Shown here: positions 18,405 through 27,912 of the stretch, piece by piece
Layout: every line of letters begins with the position of its first letter
Position numbering within the stretch: position 1 is the first letter of the stretch
Assembly: GCA_023474345.1 (NCBI GenBank)
Contig: JAMCXS010000018.1
Location: 1 to 42,104 of the forward strand
DNA length: 42,104 nt
DNA from: Acidobacteriota bacterium
Lineage (GTDB): Bacteria; Acidobacteriota; Terriglobia; UBA7540
Direction: 5' to 3'
The notes under the pieces: generated by a model
Told to the model about the DNA's origin: nothing
What the model saw: the letters and a program-made list of their open reading frames with translations, nothing else
Databases searched by the model: none
Translations under genes and position numbers: made by a program

Positions 18405-18702
18405 ACTGCCTCCGTATTGTGCGGGTTCCTTGTCTCAGTTCCTGTGAAGTGCAAGACCAGCAACTGGTGAGCATTGCCCTCGTTCAATTCGCAGCAAGCG
18501 CCTGGAGTGCAAGCCAACATTGCGGAATTGCCCAGGTGGCTTCCCGGTTTAAGGAGGAAAGTATACGCCAGCCGGCCGATATCCGAGCCGCCGGGACGCT
18601 ATTTTATTTTCGGCGCGGCCGAAGACAGTCGTGAAAACCGGTCCTTGCCCCGGCTGAACAAATGCCCCCGACCATGTCACATTTAAAAGCGGAAGTCCGG
18701 CC
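18405..18702. other. Intergenic region upstream of GH31
   Basis: About 300 bases between the GH31 start and the 3' end of the uracil-DNA glycosylase gene. I find no gene, RNA or convincing promoter motif here; it presumably holds the GH31 promoter on the minus strand. Confidence 0.4.
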
Positions 18703-19239
18703 TTAATGGTTAACGTGCACGCGCTTTCTGGCGCCTGGCTGCGCCCAGCGTGCAAGGTGGCAAAAGTAGGCGAGCTTTTGAGACCGCGAAAGGCTCCCGT
18801 TACGCCCGCTGGTCGAAGGAAGAACAAAAATCCGCGAGTTTCCCAGACAATGGGGCTGGAGTCCAAGTTCTACCCGGCTGCCGTGGAACCTTTCAAACGC
18901 CGTCTTGCCATTAAACGCCACCGCGCGGGGGGCGGCGCGGAGAAGCTTGGCTTTCAGGCTCGGGATGCCGCTGCGATAGTCTTCCGCGTTCAACTCGCTG
19001 CTCGACTTCGACCAGCGCTTTACAACGTCGGTCAGCCCTAAGCCGAATTCCAGCACTCGCGAATCTTCTTCGGGAGCAAGACGCACCGGAGTCAACCCGG
19101 ACTCATAGAGGAAATTCCAGAACTGGTTACCGCGCCCCGCATAATAATGTCCAACGGCGGCCGAGCGTTCCCCTGGATTGAAGCCTACAAAAACAATCTT
19201 CAAACCTGGACGCAAATAGTCCGGCAATTCCGGATACAC
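18703..19239 (-). CDS. mug: Mismatch-specific uracil/thymine DNA glycosylase (Mug/TDG family)
   Basis: The protein belongs to the Mug/TDG branch of uracil-DNA glycosylases, which remove uracil or ethenocytosine from mispairs. It shows the family motif GFNPGERSA (about 19-27, with catalytic-position Asn21), AGRGNQFWNFLYESG, a LTDVV strand and the second motif LPSTSGRN (about 140-147) in place of the usual NPSGLN. The frame stays open far upstream to an ATG at 19446, but that part overlaps the amidotransferase gene in another frame and looks like noise. The GTG at 19239 gives 178 residues, normal for Mug, and begins 43 bases after the upstream stop. The altered second motif may change base preference. 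Confidence 0.82.
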   Translation of the reverse strand: MYPELPDYLRPGLKIVFVGFNPGERSAAVGHYYAGRGNQFWNFLYESGLTPVRLAPEEDSRVLEFGLGLTDVVKRWSKSSSELNAEDYRSGIPSLKAKLLRAAPRAVAFNGKTAFERFHGSRVELGLQPHCLGNSRIFVLPSTSGRNGSLSRSQKLAYFCHLARWAQPGARKRVHVNH

Positions 19240-19282
19240 TTCCGATCCCCAGACAAGCGCGGCCGCGGTCCGCTTCCGCGGA

Positions 19283-20011
19283 CTACAATCGGGATTGAGC
19301 TCCCTTCTGCGCCTCCCGGTCCCGGCACCGCGCGATGAATTCCGCAAAGATCCTGACCTGCTCCGGATGCTCACCGACCAATTCTTCCGGGTGCCACTGG
19401 ACGGCGAGAAAGAAAGGGTAGTGGTCCGCAAGCTCAATGGCTTCATACAATTCGTCTTCGGAGTGCGCTGTGACCTTCAGCCCCCGGCCCAGCCGCTTGA
19501 TGGCCTGGTGATGAAGGCTGTTCACCATGCAGTTCCCCGGAATCAGGTCATGCAACAGAGAATCCGGTTCCGTCACGGTCACCGAATGAGTGGTCGCGCT
19601 GCGGCTTCCCGCCTGCTTGTGATCACATTCCAGGGACGTTTCACTCTTCAGGTCCTGGTAGAGCGTTCCACCGAATTTCACGTTGATCATCTGGATTCCC
19701 CGGCAGATGCCTAAGATGGGAATGCCGCGTTTGAGTCCCGCCTCAAGCAGCCCGAATTCGAATTGGTCGCGTGAGCGATTAACGTGAACATTCTGATGTT
19801 TGATTTGCTCGTCATAGAAACTTGGATCGACGTCTTCCCCGCCCGTAAAAAGAATCCCATCGAAGGCTCCGGCGGAAACTTTCCCCAGATCATCCGCCGT
19901 GACCATCTGAACCTCTTCCGGCTGCGCTCCGGCGCTCAGCATCGCCTTAAAATAGGGCGACTCTGAACCCTTGGCTTTTTCCTTTCCGGAGACTGAAATA
20001 GCGATCTTCAT
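19283..20011 (-). CDS. Gamma-glutamyl-gamma-aminobutyrate hydrolase-like class I amidotransferase
   Basis: This is a class I glutamine amidotransferase fold of the peptidase C26/PuuD group, whose members hydrolyse gamma-glutamyl bonds such as those in gamma-glutamyl-GABA. Seen: GILFTGGEDVDPSFY at about 52-66, the nucleophile elbow GICRGIQMIN with Cys103, SLHHQA, and the catalytic His207 and Glu209 in VQWHPEE. All three triad residues are present, so it should be active. Length (242 aa) is normal and there is no signal peptide. It is followed 43 bases later by mug on the same strand. No other putrescine-degradation gene (puuA, puuB, puuC) lies nearby, so the physiological substrate is uncertain. 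Confidence 0.88.
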   Translation of the reverse strand: MKIAISVSGKEKAKGSESPYFKAMLSAGAQPEEVQMVTADDLGKVSAGAFDGILFTGGEDVDPSFYDEQIKHQNVHVNRSRDQFEFGLLEAGLKRGIPILGICRGIQMINVKFGGTLYQDLKSETSLECDHKQAGSRSATTHSVTVTEPDSLLHDLIPGNCMVNSLHHQAIKRLGRGLKVTAHSEDELYEAIELADHYPFFLAVQWHPEELVGEHPEQVRIFAEFIARCRDREAQKGAQSRL

Positions 20012-20084
20012 CGTGCCGAACCTCGAAGCTCCTCCGTCAGAACTGAGAGTGACAAACGCCAGCCGCGCCGCGTACCATTTTCCC

Positions 20085-20113
20085 TTGACACCGGGAAGCT
20101 ATTCAAGTAAAAA
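20085..20113 (+). promoter_or_regulatory. Sigma-70 promoter of the arginine operon
   Basis: A perfect -35 TTGACA (20085-20090) is followed after 17 bases by TAAAAA (20108-20113; four of six). Transcription would begin near 20120, inside the palindrome described in the next entry, about 30 bases before the argC start. Confidence 0.65.
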
Positions 20114-20144
20114 CATATTTATGCGCGTTATGCATAAATATTCT
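20112..20144 (+). promoter_or_regulatory. Palindromic operator, candidate ArgR (ARG box) site
   Basis: ATATTTATGC (20115-20124) and GCATAAATAT (20132-20141) form a perfect 10-base inverted repeat with a 7-base spacer. The right part TGCATAAATATTCT (20131-20144) matches the E. coli-type ARG box TGAATWWWWATTCA at 12 of 14 positions; a weaker box lies at 20112-20125, 19 bases away centre to centre. It overlaps the -10 and the start point, ideal for arginine-dependent repression. ArgR itself is not in the window. Confidence 0.6.
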
Positions 20145-20149
20145 AAGGC

Positions 20150-21247
20150 GTGGTCACCTTGCGGACTTTAGCGCCAACAGAAGCCGGAAACGCTTCACGC
20201 TCGAGCGATGCCCCGCAAACGACTCTCCGCGTGGCGGTTGCCGGAGCGACGGGATATGCCGGCCGGGAACTTTTGTGCCTGCTCGCCCGTCATCCCTGGA
20301 CGCGGGTTGTCCGGCTGATGTCCTCCGGGCGGCATGAAAAAAAAGAATTTCCGATCGAACACTCGCATCCAATGCTCCGCGGGAAGTTCGACGTTCTCTG
20401 CGAGCCGCTTTCCCCGGAAGCATTAGTCCCTGCTGAAGTTGACCTGGTTTTCCTGGCGACGCCCCATCAGACGGCTCTCGAATTGGTGCCGTCGCTCCTC
20501 GAGCGCAACATTCGCGTCATCGACTTGAGCGCGGCCTTCCGCCTGAAGGATGCAAGCATCTATCCGCGCTGGTACGGCTTCGAACATCACGCGCATCAGG
20601 CGCTGGAAGAGGCTGTCTATGGCCTCACCGAATTGAACGCGGCCGAGGTGCGGCAAGCGCGCCTGGTGGCCAATCCCGGATGCTACGCGACCTCCGTCAT
20701 CCTGGGACTCGCGCCCTTGTTAAAAATGGGGTGGGTCGATCTCAGCGCCGGCATTATTTCTGACTCAAAATCGGGCGCCAGCGGTGCGGGACGCGCGCCC
20801 AGTGACAAACTGCATTTTGTTGAGGTCAACGAGAACTGCCGCGCCTACGGCCTTTTCAACCACCGCCATGTTCCTGAAATGCTCCAGGCCCTTGGCCTTG
20901 AGGAAAGAGGCTTTATTTTTACGCCTCACCTGCTCCCCATCACGCGCGGCATCTTGAGCACCATCTATGTTCGGCTGGCCAAGCCCCGCTCGGCTGAAGA
21001 AGTGGCGGCGCTTTATCACGACTTTTACTCTCAGGCGCCACTTGTCCGCGTGCTGGGCACAGTGTTGCCGGAAATTCAATCCGTGGCCTATACAAACTAC
21101 ACGGATATCGGTTTTTCACTCGATCGCGACGGCCAGCGAATGATCATCGTTTCGGCGCTCGACAACCTGGGAAAAGGAGCGGCGGGACAGGCAGTCCAGA
21201 ACATGAATCTCATGTTCGGTTTCGAGGAGGAAACAGCACTTACTTGA
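20150..21247 (+). CDS. argC: N-acetyl-gamma-glutamyl-phosphate reductase
   Basis: ArgC reduces N-acetylglutamyl-5-phosphate to the semialdehyde with NADPH, the third step of arginine synthesis. The 365-residue protein has the nucleotide-binding GATGYAG (32-38), the LATPHQTALE stretch, and the catalytic Cys178 in NPGCYAT, followed by DSKSGASGAGR and the late HLLPITRGI and VSALDNLGKGAAGQA. The first 25 residues are an extra, non-conserved tail. The GTG at 20150 lies almost on top of its AAGG; a TTG at 20159 would have better spacing, so the true start is undecided. It is the first gene of the operon and sits directly downstream of the palindromic operator. Its stop overlaps the TTG of argB. Confidence 0.94.
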   Translation: MVTLRTLAPTEAGNASRSSDAPQTTLRVAVAGATGYAGRELLCLLARHPWTRVVRLMSSGRHEKKEFPIEHSHPMLRGKFDVLCEPLSPEALVPAEVDLVFLATPHQTALELVPSLLERNIRVIDLSAAFRLKDASIYPRWYGFEHHAHQALEEAVYGLTELNAAEVRQARLVANPGCYATSVILGLAPLLKMGWVDLSAGIISDSKSGASGAGRAPSDKLHFVEVNENCRAYGLFNHRHVPEMLQALGLEERGFIFTPHLLPITRGILSTIYVRLAKPRSAEEVAALYHDFYSQAPLVRVLGTVLPEIQSVAYTNYTDIGFSLDRDGQRMIIVSALDNLGKGAAGQAVQNMNLMFGFEEETALT

Positions 21248-22044
21248 AGATCGTTATCAAAATCGGAGGACAGGCGGCGGAAGATCGTGACCGGCGGCGG
21301 CGCCTGGCGGGACAGATTATGCACTTGCGTCGTTCCGGCCATCACGTGGTGGTGGTGCACGGAGGCGGCAAGGCGCTTACGCAGACGCTTGAGCGTCTGG
21401 CGATCCCAACGGAGTTTCATAACGGTCTGCGGGTCACCAATGCGCAGACCCGCGACGTCGCGCTGATGGTGCTGGGAGGAAGCGTCAACAAACAATGGGT
21501 TGCCGAACTGGAAACGCTGGGCCAGGCAGCGATTGGAATCTGCGGTGGCGACGGCAAGCTGGTAATAGCGCGCAAGCTCTCAAGCACGGTGAACGGCTCA
21601 AAGAAAGATCTGGGATTTGTTGGCCGGCCAAGCCGCATCAATACCGCCATTCTCGACTTCGCTTTTGCTAAGGGATTTGTGCCGGTCGTGGCAAGCCTGG
21701 GACTCAGCAGCCAGGGAGAATACTTGAATATCAATGCTGATGACCTGGCGGCATCTCTGGCCTCAGCGCTCGAAGCAGATCGTCTGGTCTATCTCACCGA
21801 GTCCGGTGGCGTCTGGGATGCCGATCGCAAAGTGCTGCCGCTGGTGCGCCTGAAGGAAATTCGCAGCCTTATCCAAAAAGGTACCGTCCGTGACGGGATG
21901 ATTCCCAAACTCCGTTCCTGCGCGCGCACGCTTCAACACGGCGTTCAGGAAATCGACATCATTTCGCCGGACGTACAAAACTCCTTGTTGCGAACGGTCA
22001 TCAAACGTGAAAGCGTGGGAACGAGGATTGTGAAGACGGGATGA
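21244..22044 (+). CDS. argB: Acetylglutamate kinase
   Basis: ArgB phosphorylates N-acetylglutamate with ATP, the second step of the pathway and the usual point of arginine feedback. The amino acid kinase fold is evident: KIGGQAAE at the start, VVVVHGGGKALTQ (34-46), FHNGLRVTN for substrate binding, then LNINADDLAASLA and YLTESGGVWDADRK, ending with GMIPKLRSC. At 266 residues it matches the shorter, E. coli-like members, which lack the N-terminal helix used for arginine inhibition in hexameric enzymes, so strong feedback inhibition is not predicted. The TTG start overlaps the argC stop, and the stop overlaps the ATG of argD, so all are translationally coupled. Confidence 0.94.
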   Translation: MKIVIKIGGQAAEDRDRRRRLAGQIMHLRRSGHHVVVVHGGGKALTQTLERLAIPTEFHNGLRVTNAQTRDVALMVLGGSVNKQWVAELETLGQAAIGICGGDGKLVIARKLSSTVNGSKKDLGFVGRPSRINTAILDFAFAKGFVPVVASLGLSSQGEYLNINADDLAASLASALEADRLVYLTESGGVWDADRKVLPLVRLKEIRSLIQKGTVRDGMIPKLRSCARTLQHGVQEIDIISPDVQNSLLRTVIKRESVGTRIVKTG

Positions 22045-23258
22045 ACTACGAACAGGTCGCCGAGCTCGAAAAACAAAAGCTGGTTCCTACTTATGATCGC
22101 CTGCCGTTCCTGGCGGTCCGGGGCGAGGGTTGTTACCTTTACGACGATAAGGGAAACAAGTATCTGGACTTCCTCGGCGGCTTGGGAGTGAATGCCCTCG
22201 GCTACGCTCACCCGGAAATCCTGGCGGCGCTGCGCGATCCCTCGGAAAATCTCCTGCATGTCTCAAATCTCATCTACCATCGTTTTCAGGCTCCGCTGGC
22301 CGCGAAGCTGACGGCGCTCACCGGGCTCGACCGCGCCTTCTTCGCCAACACCGGCACCGAAGCTGTCGAAGGAGCCATGAAGCTGGCCCGCGCTTACGGC
22401 CGCAATCATTCGCCCGAGCGCGTCGAGATTCTGGCCGTTGAAAATTCATTCCACGGACGCACCCTGGGCGCTCTTTCCGCCACCTGGCCGGAAAAATATC
22501 GCAAGCCGTTTGAGCCGTTGACGCCGGGGGTGAAATTCGTTCGCCAGAACGACATCACGCACCTGGACGGCAACTTCTCCCCGCGTGTTGCCGCGCTGCT
22601 GCTGGAAGTGATTCAAGGCGAGGGCGGCGTGGTCGAATTGGACGAGAAGTTTCTGAAGGCAGGACAAGAGCTGTGCCGGACCCACGGCGCGTTGCTGATT
22701 TGTGATGAGATTCAATGCGGGCTGGGGCGCACGGGGAAGTATTTTGCCTTCGAACGCTTCGACCTGCACCCGGACATGGTCTTGATGGCAAAACCCTTGG
22801 CGGGCGGGCTGCCGCTCGCAGCCATTCTGGCGCGCGAGGAAGTCGCCCAGGCGTTCCATCCCGGCATGCACGGGACGACGTTCGGAGGCGGTCCGCTTCA
22901 GTGCCGCCTGGCTCTGAAGTTCCTCGAAATCCTTGAGCGGCCGGAATTTTTGAAGCATGTCCGCGAAGTTGGCGCATATTTCCGCACCCGGTTATTAAAG
23001 CTTCAAGAGGAACTCCCGGTCATTCAGCAAGTCCGCGGCCAGGGGTTGATGCTGGCAGCGGAACTGGCCGTACCGGGCAAAGAAGCTGTCCGGCAGGGCC
23101 TCGAAGCCGGATTTCTGTTCAATTGCACTCAGGAGCGAGTCCTGAGATTCTTGCCGCCGCTTATCATTGAAAGACAGCACGTCGATCAACTTATCGCGGC
23201 ACTTCGGCCTATTTTGGCTTCTATCTCTACCATGCAAAACAAGGGGGTGCACGCATGA
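22041..23258 (+). CDS. argD: Acetylornithine aminotransferase
   Basis: ArgD transfers the amino group from glutamate to N-acetylglutamate semialdehyde, producing N-acetylornithine. It is a class III PLP aminotransferase of 405 residues. Visible are the FLGGLGVNALGYAHPEI start region, the FANTGTEAVEGAMKLAR phosphate-binding loop, FHGRTLGAL, the cofactor-binding LICDEIQCGLGRTG (about 219-232), and Lys251 in LMAKPLAGGLP as the Schiff-base lysine; TTFGGGPLQC follows. The four-base ATGA overlap with argB upstream and argF downstream shows tight coupling. It may also serve as succinyldiaminopimelate aminotransferase in lysine synthesis, as known for E. coli ArgD. Confidence 0.94.
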   Translation: MNYEQVAELEKQKLVPTYDRLPFLAVRGEGCYLYDDKGNKYLDFLGGLGVNALGYAHPEILAALRDPSENLLHVSNLIYHRFQAPLAAKLTALTGLDRAFFANTGTEAVEGAMKLARAYGRNHSPERVEILAVENSFHGRTLGALSATWPEKYRKPFEPLTPGVKFVRQNDITHLDGNFSPRVAALLLEVIQGEGGVVELDEKFLKAGQELCRTHGALLICDEIQCGLGRTGKYFAFERFDLHPDMVLMAKPLAGGLPLAAILAREEVAQAFHPGMHGTTFGGGPLQCRLALKFLEILERPEFLKHVREVGAYFRTRLLKLQEELPVIQQVRGQGLMLAAELAVPGKEAVRQGLEAGFLFNCTQERVLRFLPPLIIERQHVDQLIAALRPILASISTMQNKGVHA

Positions 23259-24220
23259 CACCGGTTATAGCTATGGAAAAACAGGAACAACTCAGTATCC
23301 GGGATCTGGTCGCAGACCAGGACCTTACCACCGCCGATCTGGCGATGATTTTTGAGCTGGCGGCGCGCGTCAAGGCAGTTCCCGGCTCGTTCTCGCACGC
23401 CCTGGCCGGTAAACAACTGGCAATGATCTTTGAGAAGCCTTCGCTGCGCACGCGGGTGACATTTGAAGTTGGCATGACGAGCATGGGCGGTTATGCCATC
23501 TACCTTGAGCACTCGAAGCCTCGCCTGGGAGAGCGCGAATCCATCAAGGACGTTGCCCGGAATCTCTCTCGCTGGGTTGATGGCATCGTGGCACGCACCT
23601 TTGCTCACCAGGCCGTTGTAGAACTGGCTGAGAATGCTTCAATCCCGGTGATCAACGCCCTGACTGACCTCCTCCATCCTTGCCAGGCGCTCGGCGACTA
23701 CTTTACGCTGCGCGAGAAATTCGGCAGCCTGAAAGGCCTGAAGCTGGCTTTCGTGGGCGACGGCAACAACGTCTGTCATTCCCTGATGCTGACGGGCGCG
23801 AAACTTGGCGTGACGGTTCGCGTGGCGACGCCTTACGGCTTTGAACCCAAGGCAGAAATCGTCTCGGAAGCCAAGGCATTGGGACGGGAAACAGGCGCCA
23901 AGATTCAGTTGTTCCACGACCCGGTTGAGGCAGTCGCGGGCACCCAGGCCGTCTACACGGATGTCTGGGCAAGCATGGGCCAGGAATATGCCGCGCACTT
24001 GCGAACTCAAGTCTTTGCTTCCTATCAAGTGAATGAAAACCTTATGAGCGCCGCCGGTCCCGACACGGTCTTTCTCCATTGTCTCCCGGCACACCGGGGA
24101 TCGGAAGTGACTGACGCGGTGATCGACTCGCCGACGTCCCTGGTTTACGATCAGGCTGAAAACCGTTTGCACGTGCAGAAAGCTCTTCTCCTGCTGCTCC
24201 TGCAGCCCCAAAGAGTGTAG
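23255..24220 (+). CDS. argF: Ornithine carbamoyltransferase
   Basis: OTCase makes citrulline from ornithine and carbamoyl phosphate. The 321-residue protein has the carbamoyl-phosphate motif as EKPSLRTRVTF (SLRTR at 63-67 instead of the commoner STRTR), HPCQALGD (141-148), DVWASMGQE, and the ornithine-side HCLPAHRGSEV (275-285). The last motif favours OTCase over the acetylornithine or succinylornithine transcarbamylases, which differ at this site, but the Thr-to-Leu change in SxRTR is worth noting. The C-terminus is a run of leucines ending in QPQRV. It overlaps argD by four bases and precedes the acetyltransferase by three bases. Confidence 0.92.
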   Translation: MTPVIAMEKQEQLSIRDLVADQDLTTADLAMIFELAARVKAVPGSFSHALAGKQLAMIFEKPSLRTRVTFEVGMTSMGGYAIYLEHSKPRLGERESIKDVARNLSRWVDGIVARTFAHQAVVELAENASIPVINALTDLLHPCQALGDYFTLREKFGSLKGLKLAFVGDGNNVCHSLMLTGAKLGVTVRVATPYGFEPKAEIVSEAKALGRETGAKIQLFHDPVEAVAGTQAVYTDVWASMGQEYAAHLRTQVFASYQVNENLMSAAGPDTVFLHCLPAHRGSEVTDAVIDSPTSLVYDQAENRLHVQKALLLLLLQPQRV

Positions 24221-24223
24221 AAG

Positions 24224-24805
24224 TTGACCCTAGCGCTCATAAGTCCCGAAGAAACGCTCCAGGCTGACCCGTTGCTCAGTCGGGAGGATAAATTGCCCAT
24301 CCTCCGCAAGGCGCGATTAGGCGATGTTCCCTCGCTGTTCGAGTTGATCCATCCGCATGCGCTCGATCAGGTGATGCTTCCCCGCTCCATGCCAGAGCTT
24401 TACGAGAACGTCTGGGAATTTACGGTGGCTGAGCTGGACGGGCAAGTTGCCGGCTGCGGAGCGCTCCGGTTCTACAGCGGGGAGCTTGCTGAAATTCGTT
24501 CGCTTTGCGTAGACCCGGCCCGCAAAGCTGCGGGGCTGGGCCGGGCGATCACCGAGCAACTTTTGCGGGAAGCCAGGAGTTATGGTGCGAAGACCGTCTT
24601 CGCGCTTACCGTTGTTCCCGGCTTCTTTGCGAAGATGGGTTTCTATCCGGTGGAGAGAGGCGATCTGCCGCTGAAGGTCTGGCGCGACTGCCTGCAGTGC
24701 GAAAAATATTATCGCTGCGACGAAAAGGCCATGGCGTTTGATCTTGCCAAACTCCACGGCCGAAAAGCCTCGCACCGCGCCGCACTCATCAAACCGCACC
24801 CTTAG
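24224..24805 (+). CDS. argA: GNAT-type amino-acid N-acetyltransferase (short ArgA)
   Basis: The 193-residue protein is a single GNAT domain with the features of short N-acetylglutamate synthases, which start the arginine pathway without the amino acid kinase domain of classical ArgA. Seen: LRKARLGDVPSLFELI, VAGCGALRFYSGELAEIRSLCVDP, the acetyl-CoA loop RKAAGLGRAIT, FALTVVPGFFAKMGFYPVE, and a Cys-containing KVWRDCLQCEKYYRCDEKAM, which may bind metal or form a structural pair. The start is a TTG at 24224, three bases after argF, with a weak ribosome site. Its position supports a role in arginine synthesis. No argJ or argE is present, so whether it primes a linear or cyclic route is not decided here. 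Confidence 0.88.
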   Translation: MTLALISPEETLQADPLLSREDKLPILRKARLGDVPSLFELIHPHALDQVMLPRSMPELYENVWEFTVAELDGQVAGCGALRFYSGELAEIRSLCVDPARKAAGLGRAITEQLLREARSYGAKTVFALTVVPGFFAKMGFYPVERGDLPLKVWRDCLQCEKYYRCDEKAMAFDLAKLHGRKASHRAALIKPHP

Positions 24806-24946
24806 GCTCCGGGCGACTTCAGCAAAATCATTCCATGCGCGCGAGGCGCCTGCCGCGAGATTACCCGTTCGTTTTGCAAGACTTTCCTGGGCCGCTGCGT
24901 GAACATTGCTAAGGGCTTGCCAAGCCGGGGGGGCGTGTGCACAGGG

Positions 24947-25372
24947 TCACGCTTCCCACTGCGCTGGGGCCAGTCTGCTTGCGACATAAACAATCACCAT
25001 TCCCAGCGTAGCTCCGATGGTGTCGATACCACAATCGACAATTGACGGCCCGCGCCCCGGAACGAAGCTCTGATGGAACTCATCGGTCAGCGAGTACAAT
25101 CCCGCCAGGACAATGCATGTGAGAGCTTTTCTAGGCTGCCACGCCGACCGGTGGCCGTCGCCCACGGCGTGGTAAAGGAACATGGAGAAGATTGAGTACT
25201 CCGTAAGATGGCCAAGCTTCCGCATGAGAAAGTTCAGGAGAGCAAAAGCGTGCGGCGAGACGTGAAGATGAATCAAGCTGAGAATCACAGCCAGCAGCCG
25301 GGCGGTAAAGGACCCGCCAAAGGTCTTTGTCGACATGAAAAAAATGAAGCCTGCCCACACAAGGACAGGCAT
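24947..25372 (-). CDS. VanZ-like family small membrane protein
   Basis: The C-terminal section of an open frame downstream of guaB encodes a four-helix membrane protein of about 141 residues that matches VanZ-like proteins: LVWAGFIFFMSTKTF, FLMRKLGHLTEYSIFSMFLYHAV, LAGLYSLTDEFHQSFVPGR, GPSIVDCGIDTIGATLGM. VanZ gives low-level teicoplanin resistance in enterococci; most relatives have unknown function. The frame stays open into guaB, but that part is a shadow of guaB. The ATG at 25372 is my choice; a CTG at 25384 would give a slightly longer N-terminus. A gap of 52 bases after guaB suggests co-transcription. Confidence 0.8.
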   Translation of the reverse strand: MPVLVWAGFIFFMSTKTFGGSFTARLLAVILSLIHLHVSPHAFALLNFLMRKLGHLTEYSIFSMFLYHAVGDGHRSAWQPRKALTCIVLAGLYSLTDEFHQSFVPGRGPSIVDCGIDTIGATLGMVIVYVASRLAPAQWEA

Positions 25373-25424
25373 CCACCAAAGCAGTGATTGCGAACTTTCT
25401 CCGCCGGCCTTATTAGGGAAAGAA

Positions 25425-27240
<1,816 letters not shown>

Positions 27241-27705
27241 ATGAAAATTGCCATATTAAGCACTAGGGATGTAAACCGACACGAAGAGAGAAAGCACGGT
27301 GCTTATCATCTGTCATCGAACAGAATCTATGGGAAGTGCGTTAAGGCTTCGATTGCCGCGCTGGCGCTTGCGGCGTTTGTCTGGGCGGCGCCCGCAGCGC
27401 AGGCGGGAGTGATCCCTTACGCAGGGAAGCTGATCATGCAAGGCACAAACGCGGCAGCGGCGGCCACCGCGTCGGGCGGAGAAGCTGCTGTTGGCGAGGC
27501 TACGGGCGCGGCAAAAGCTACGGGTGGGTTCTTAAGCAGCGCCGCAAGCGACGCCGGAAACGCCCTGGTCAGCGCCGGAAGAACCGTGGGCACCGAAGTT
27601 GAACAAGGCGCAGGCACAGTCGCCTCCGGGGCCAGGCAGGTTCCCGGCGTCGTGGCTCGCAATACCACGGCAGGCGCCCGGAGTCTTTGGCACGCTATCT
27701 GGTAA
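27241..27705 (+). CDS. Small secreted Ala/Gly-rich hypothetical protein
   Basis: A 154-residue protein preceded by a strong AAAGGAG seven bases before the ATG. The N-terminus has a long, basic n-region (about 34 residues, HEERKHG included), then a hydrophobic core and a signal-peptidase site AAPAAQA-GVIPY near 56. The mature part of about 98 residues is low-complexity Ala/Gly/Thr/Val (GEATGAAKATGGF, GTEVEQGAGTVASGARQ), with no Cys, and ends in SLWHAIW. An excellent intrinsic terminator follows at once, so this is a single-gene transcript. I do not recognise a family. The strong ribosome site, long leader and terminator suggest a well-expressed envelope or extracellular small protein, but its role is unknown. 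Confidence 0.7.
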   Translation: MKIAILSTRDVNRHEERKHGAYHLSSNRIYGKCVKASIAALALAAFVWAAPAAQAGVIPYAGKLIMQGTNAAAAATASGGEAAVGEATGAAKATGGFLSSAASDAGNALVSAGRTVGTEVEQGAGTVASGARQVPGVVARNTTAGARSLWHAIW

Positions 27706-27728
27706 GAGAAATCTCTTCTCTCCTCCGC

Positions 27729-27760
27729 GGGAGCGTCCGAAAGGACGCTCCCTTTTTTTT
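27729..27760 (+). terminator. Intrinsic terminator with GAAA tetraloop
   Basis: GGGAGCGTCC (27729-27738), GAAA, GGACGCTCCC (27743-27752) and a run of eight T (27753-27760): a perfect 10-bp stem, a stable tetraloop and a U-tract, 24 bases after the secreted-protein stop codon. Confidence 0.95.
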
Positions 27761-27772
27761 GCCTGCGCAACA

Positions 27773-27800
27773 TTGAACCTGCCGGCATAGAATGTAAAAT
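27773..27800 (+). promoter_or_regulatory. Putative larA promoter
   Basis: TTGAAC (27773-27778), a 16-base spacer and TAAAAT (27795-27800) match five of six consensus bases each. It lies just after the terminator, giving larA its own transcript with a leader of about 105 bases. Confidence 0.5.
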
Positions 27801-27832
27801 CAGTTTGTACGGACTCATTCGGGCAGCGAAGG

Positions 27833-27867
27833 ATCTGCTTTTTCATGTTCCAGTCCGAAAAGCAGAT
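27833..27867 (+). promoter_or_regulatory. Perfect inverted repeat in the larA leader
   Basis: ATCTGCTTTT (27833-27842) and AAAAGCAGAT (27858-27867) are an exact 10-base inverted repeat with a 15-base spacer. It lies about 25-60 bases downstream of the predicted larA start point and 45 bases upstream of the ATG, so it could be a repressor operator or an RNA hairpin. No regulator gene is adjacent. Confidence 0.5.
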
Positions 27868-27912
27868 GCTTCGTCCGGGTGAGCATGACTACATTTTTCG
27901 GAGACCGGGAAC

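Noticed and set aside
19240-19446. Longer N-terminus for the Mug-family protein
   Set aside because: It overlaps the amidotransferase gene out of frame and is low-complexity Arg/Ser; Mug proteins are normally about 170 residues.
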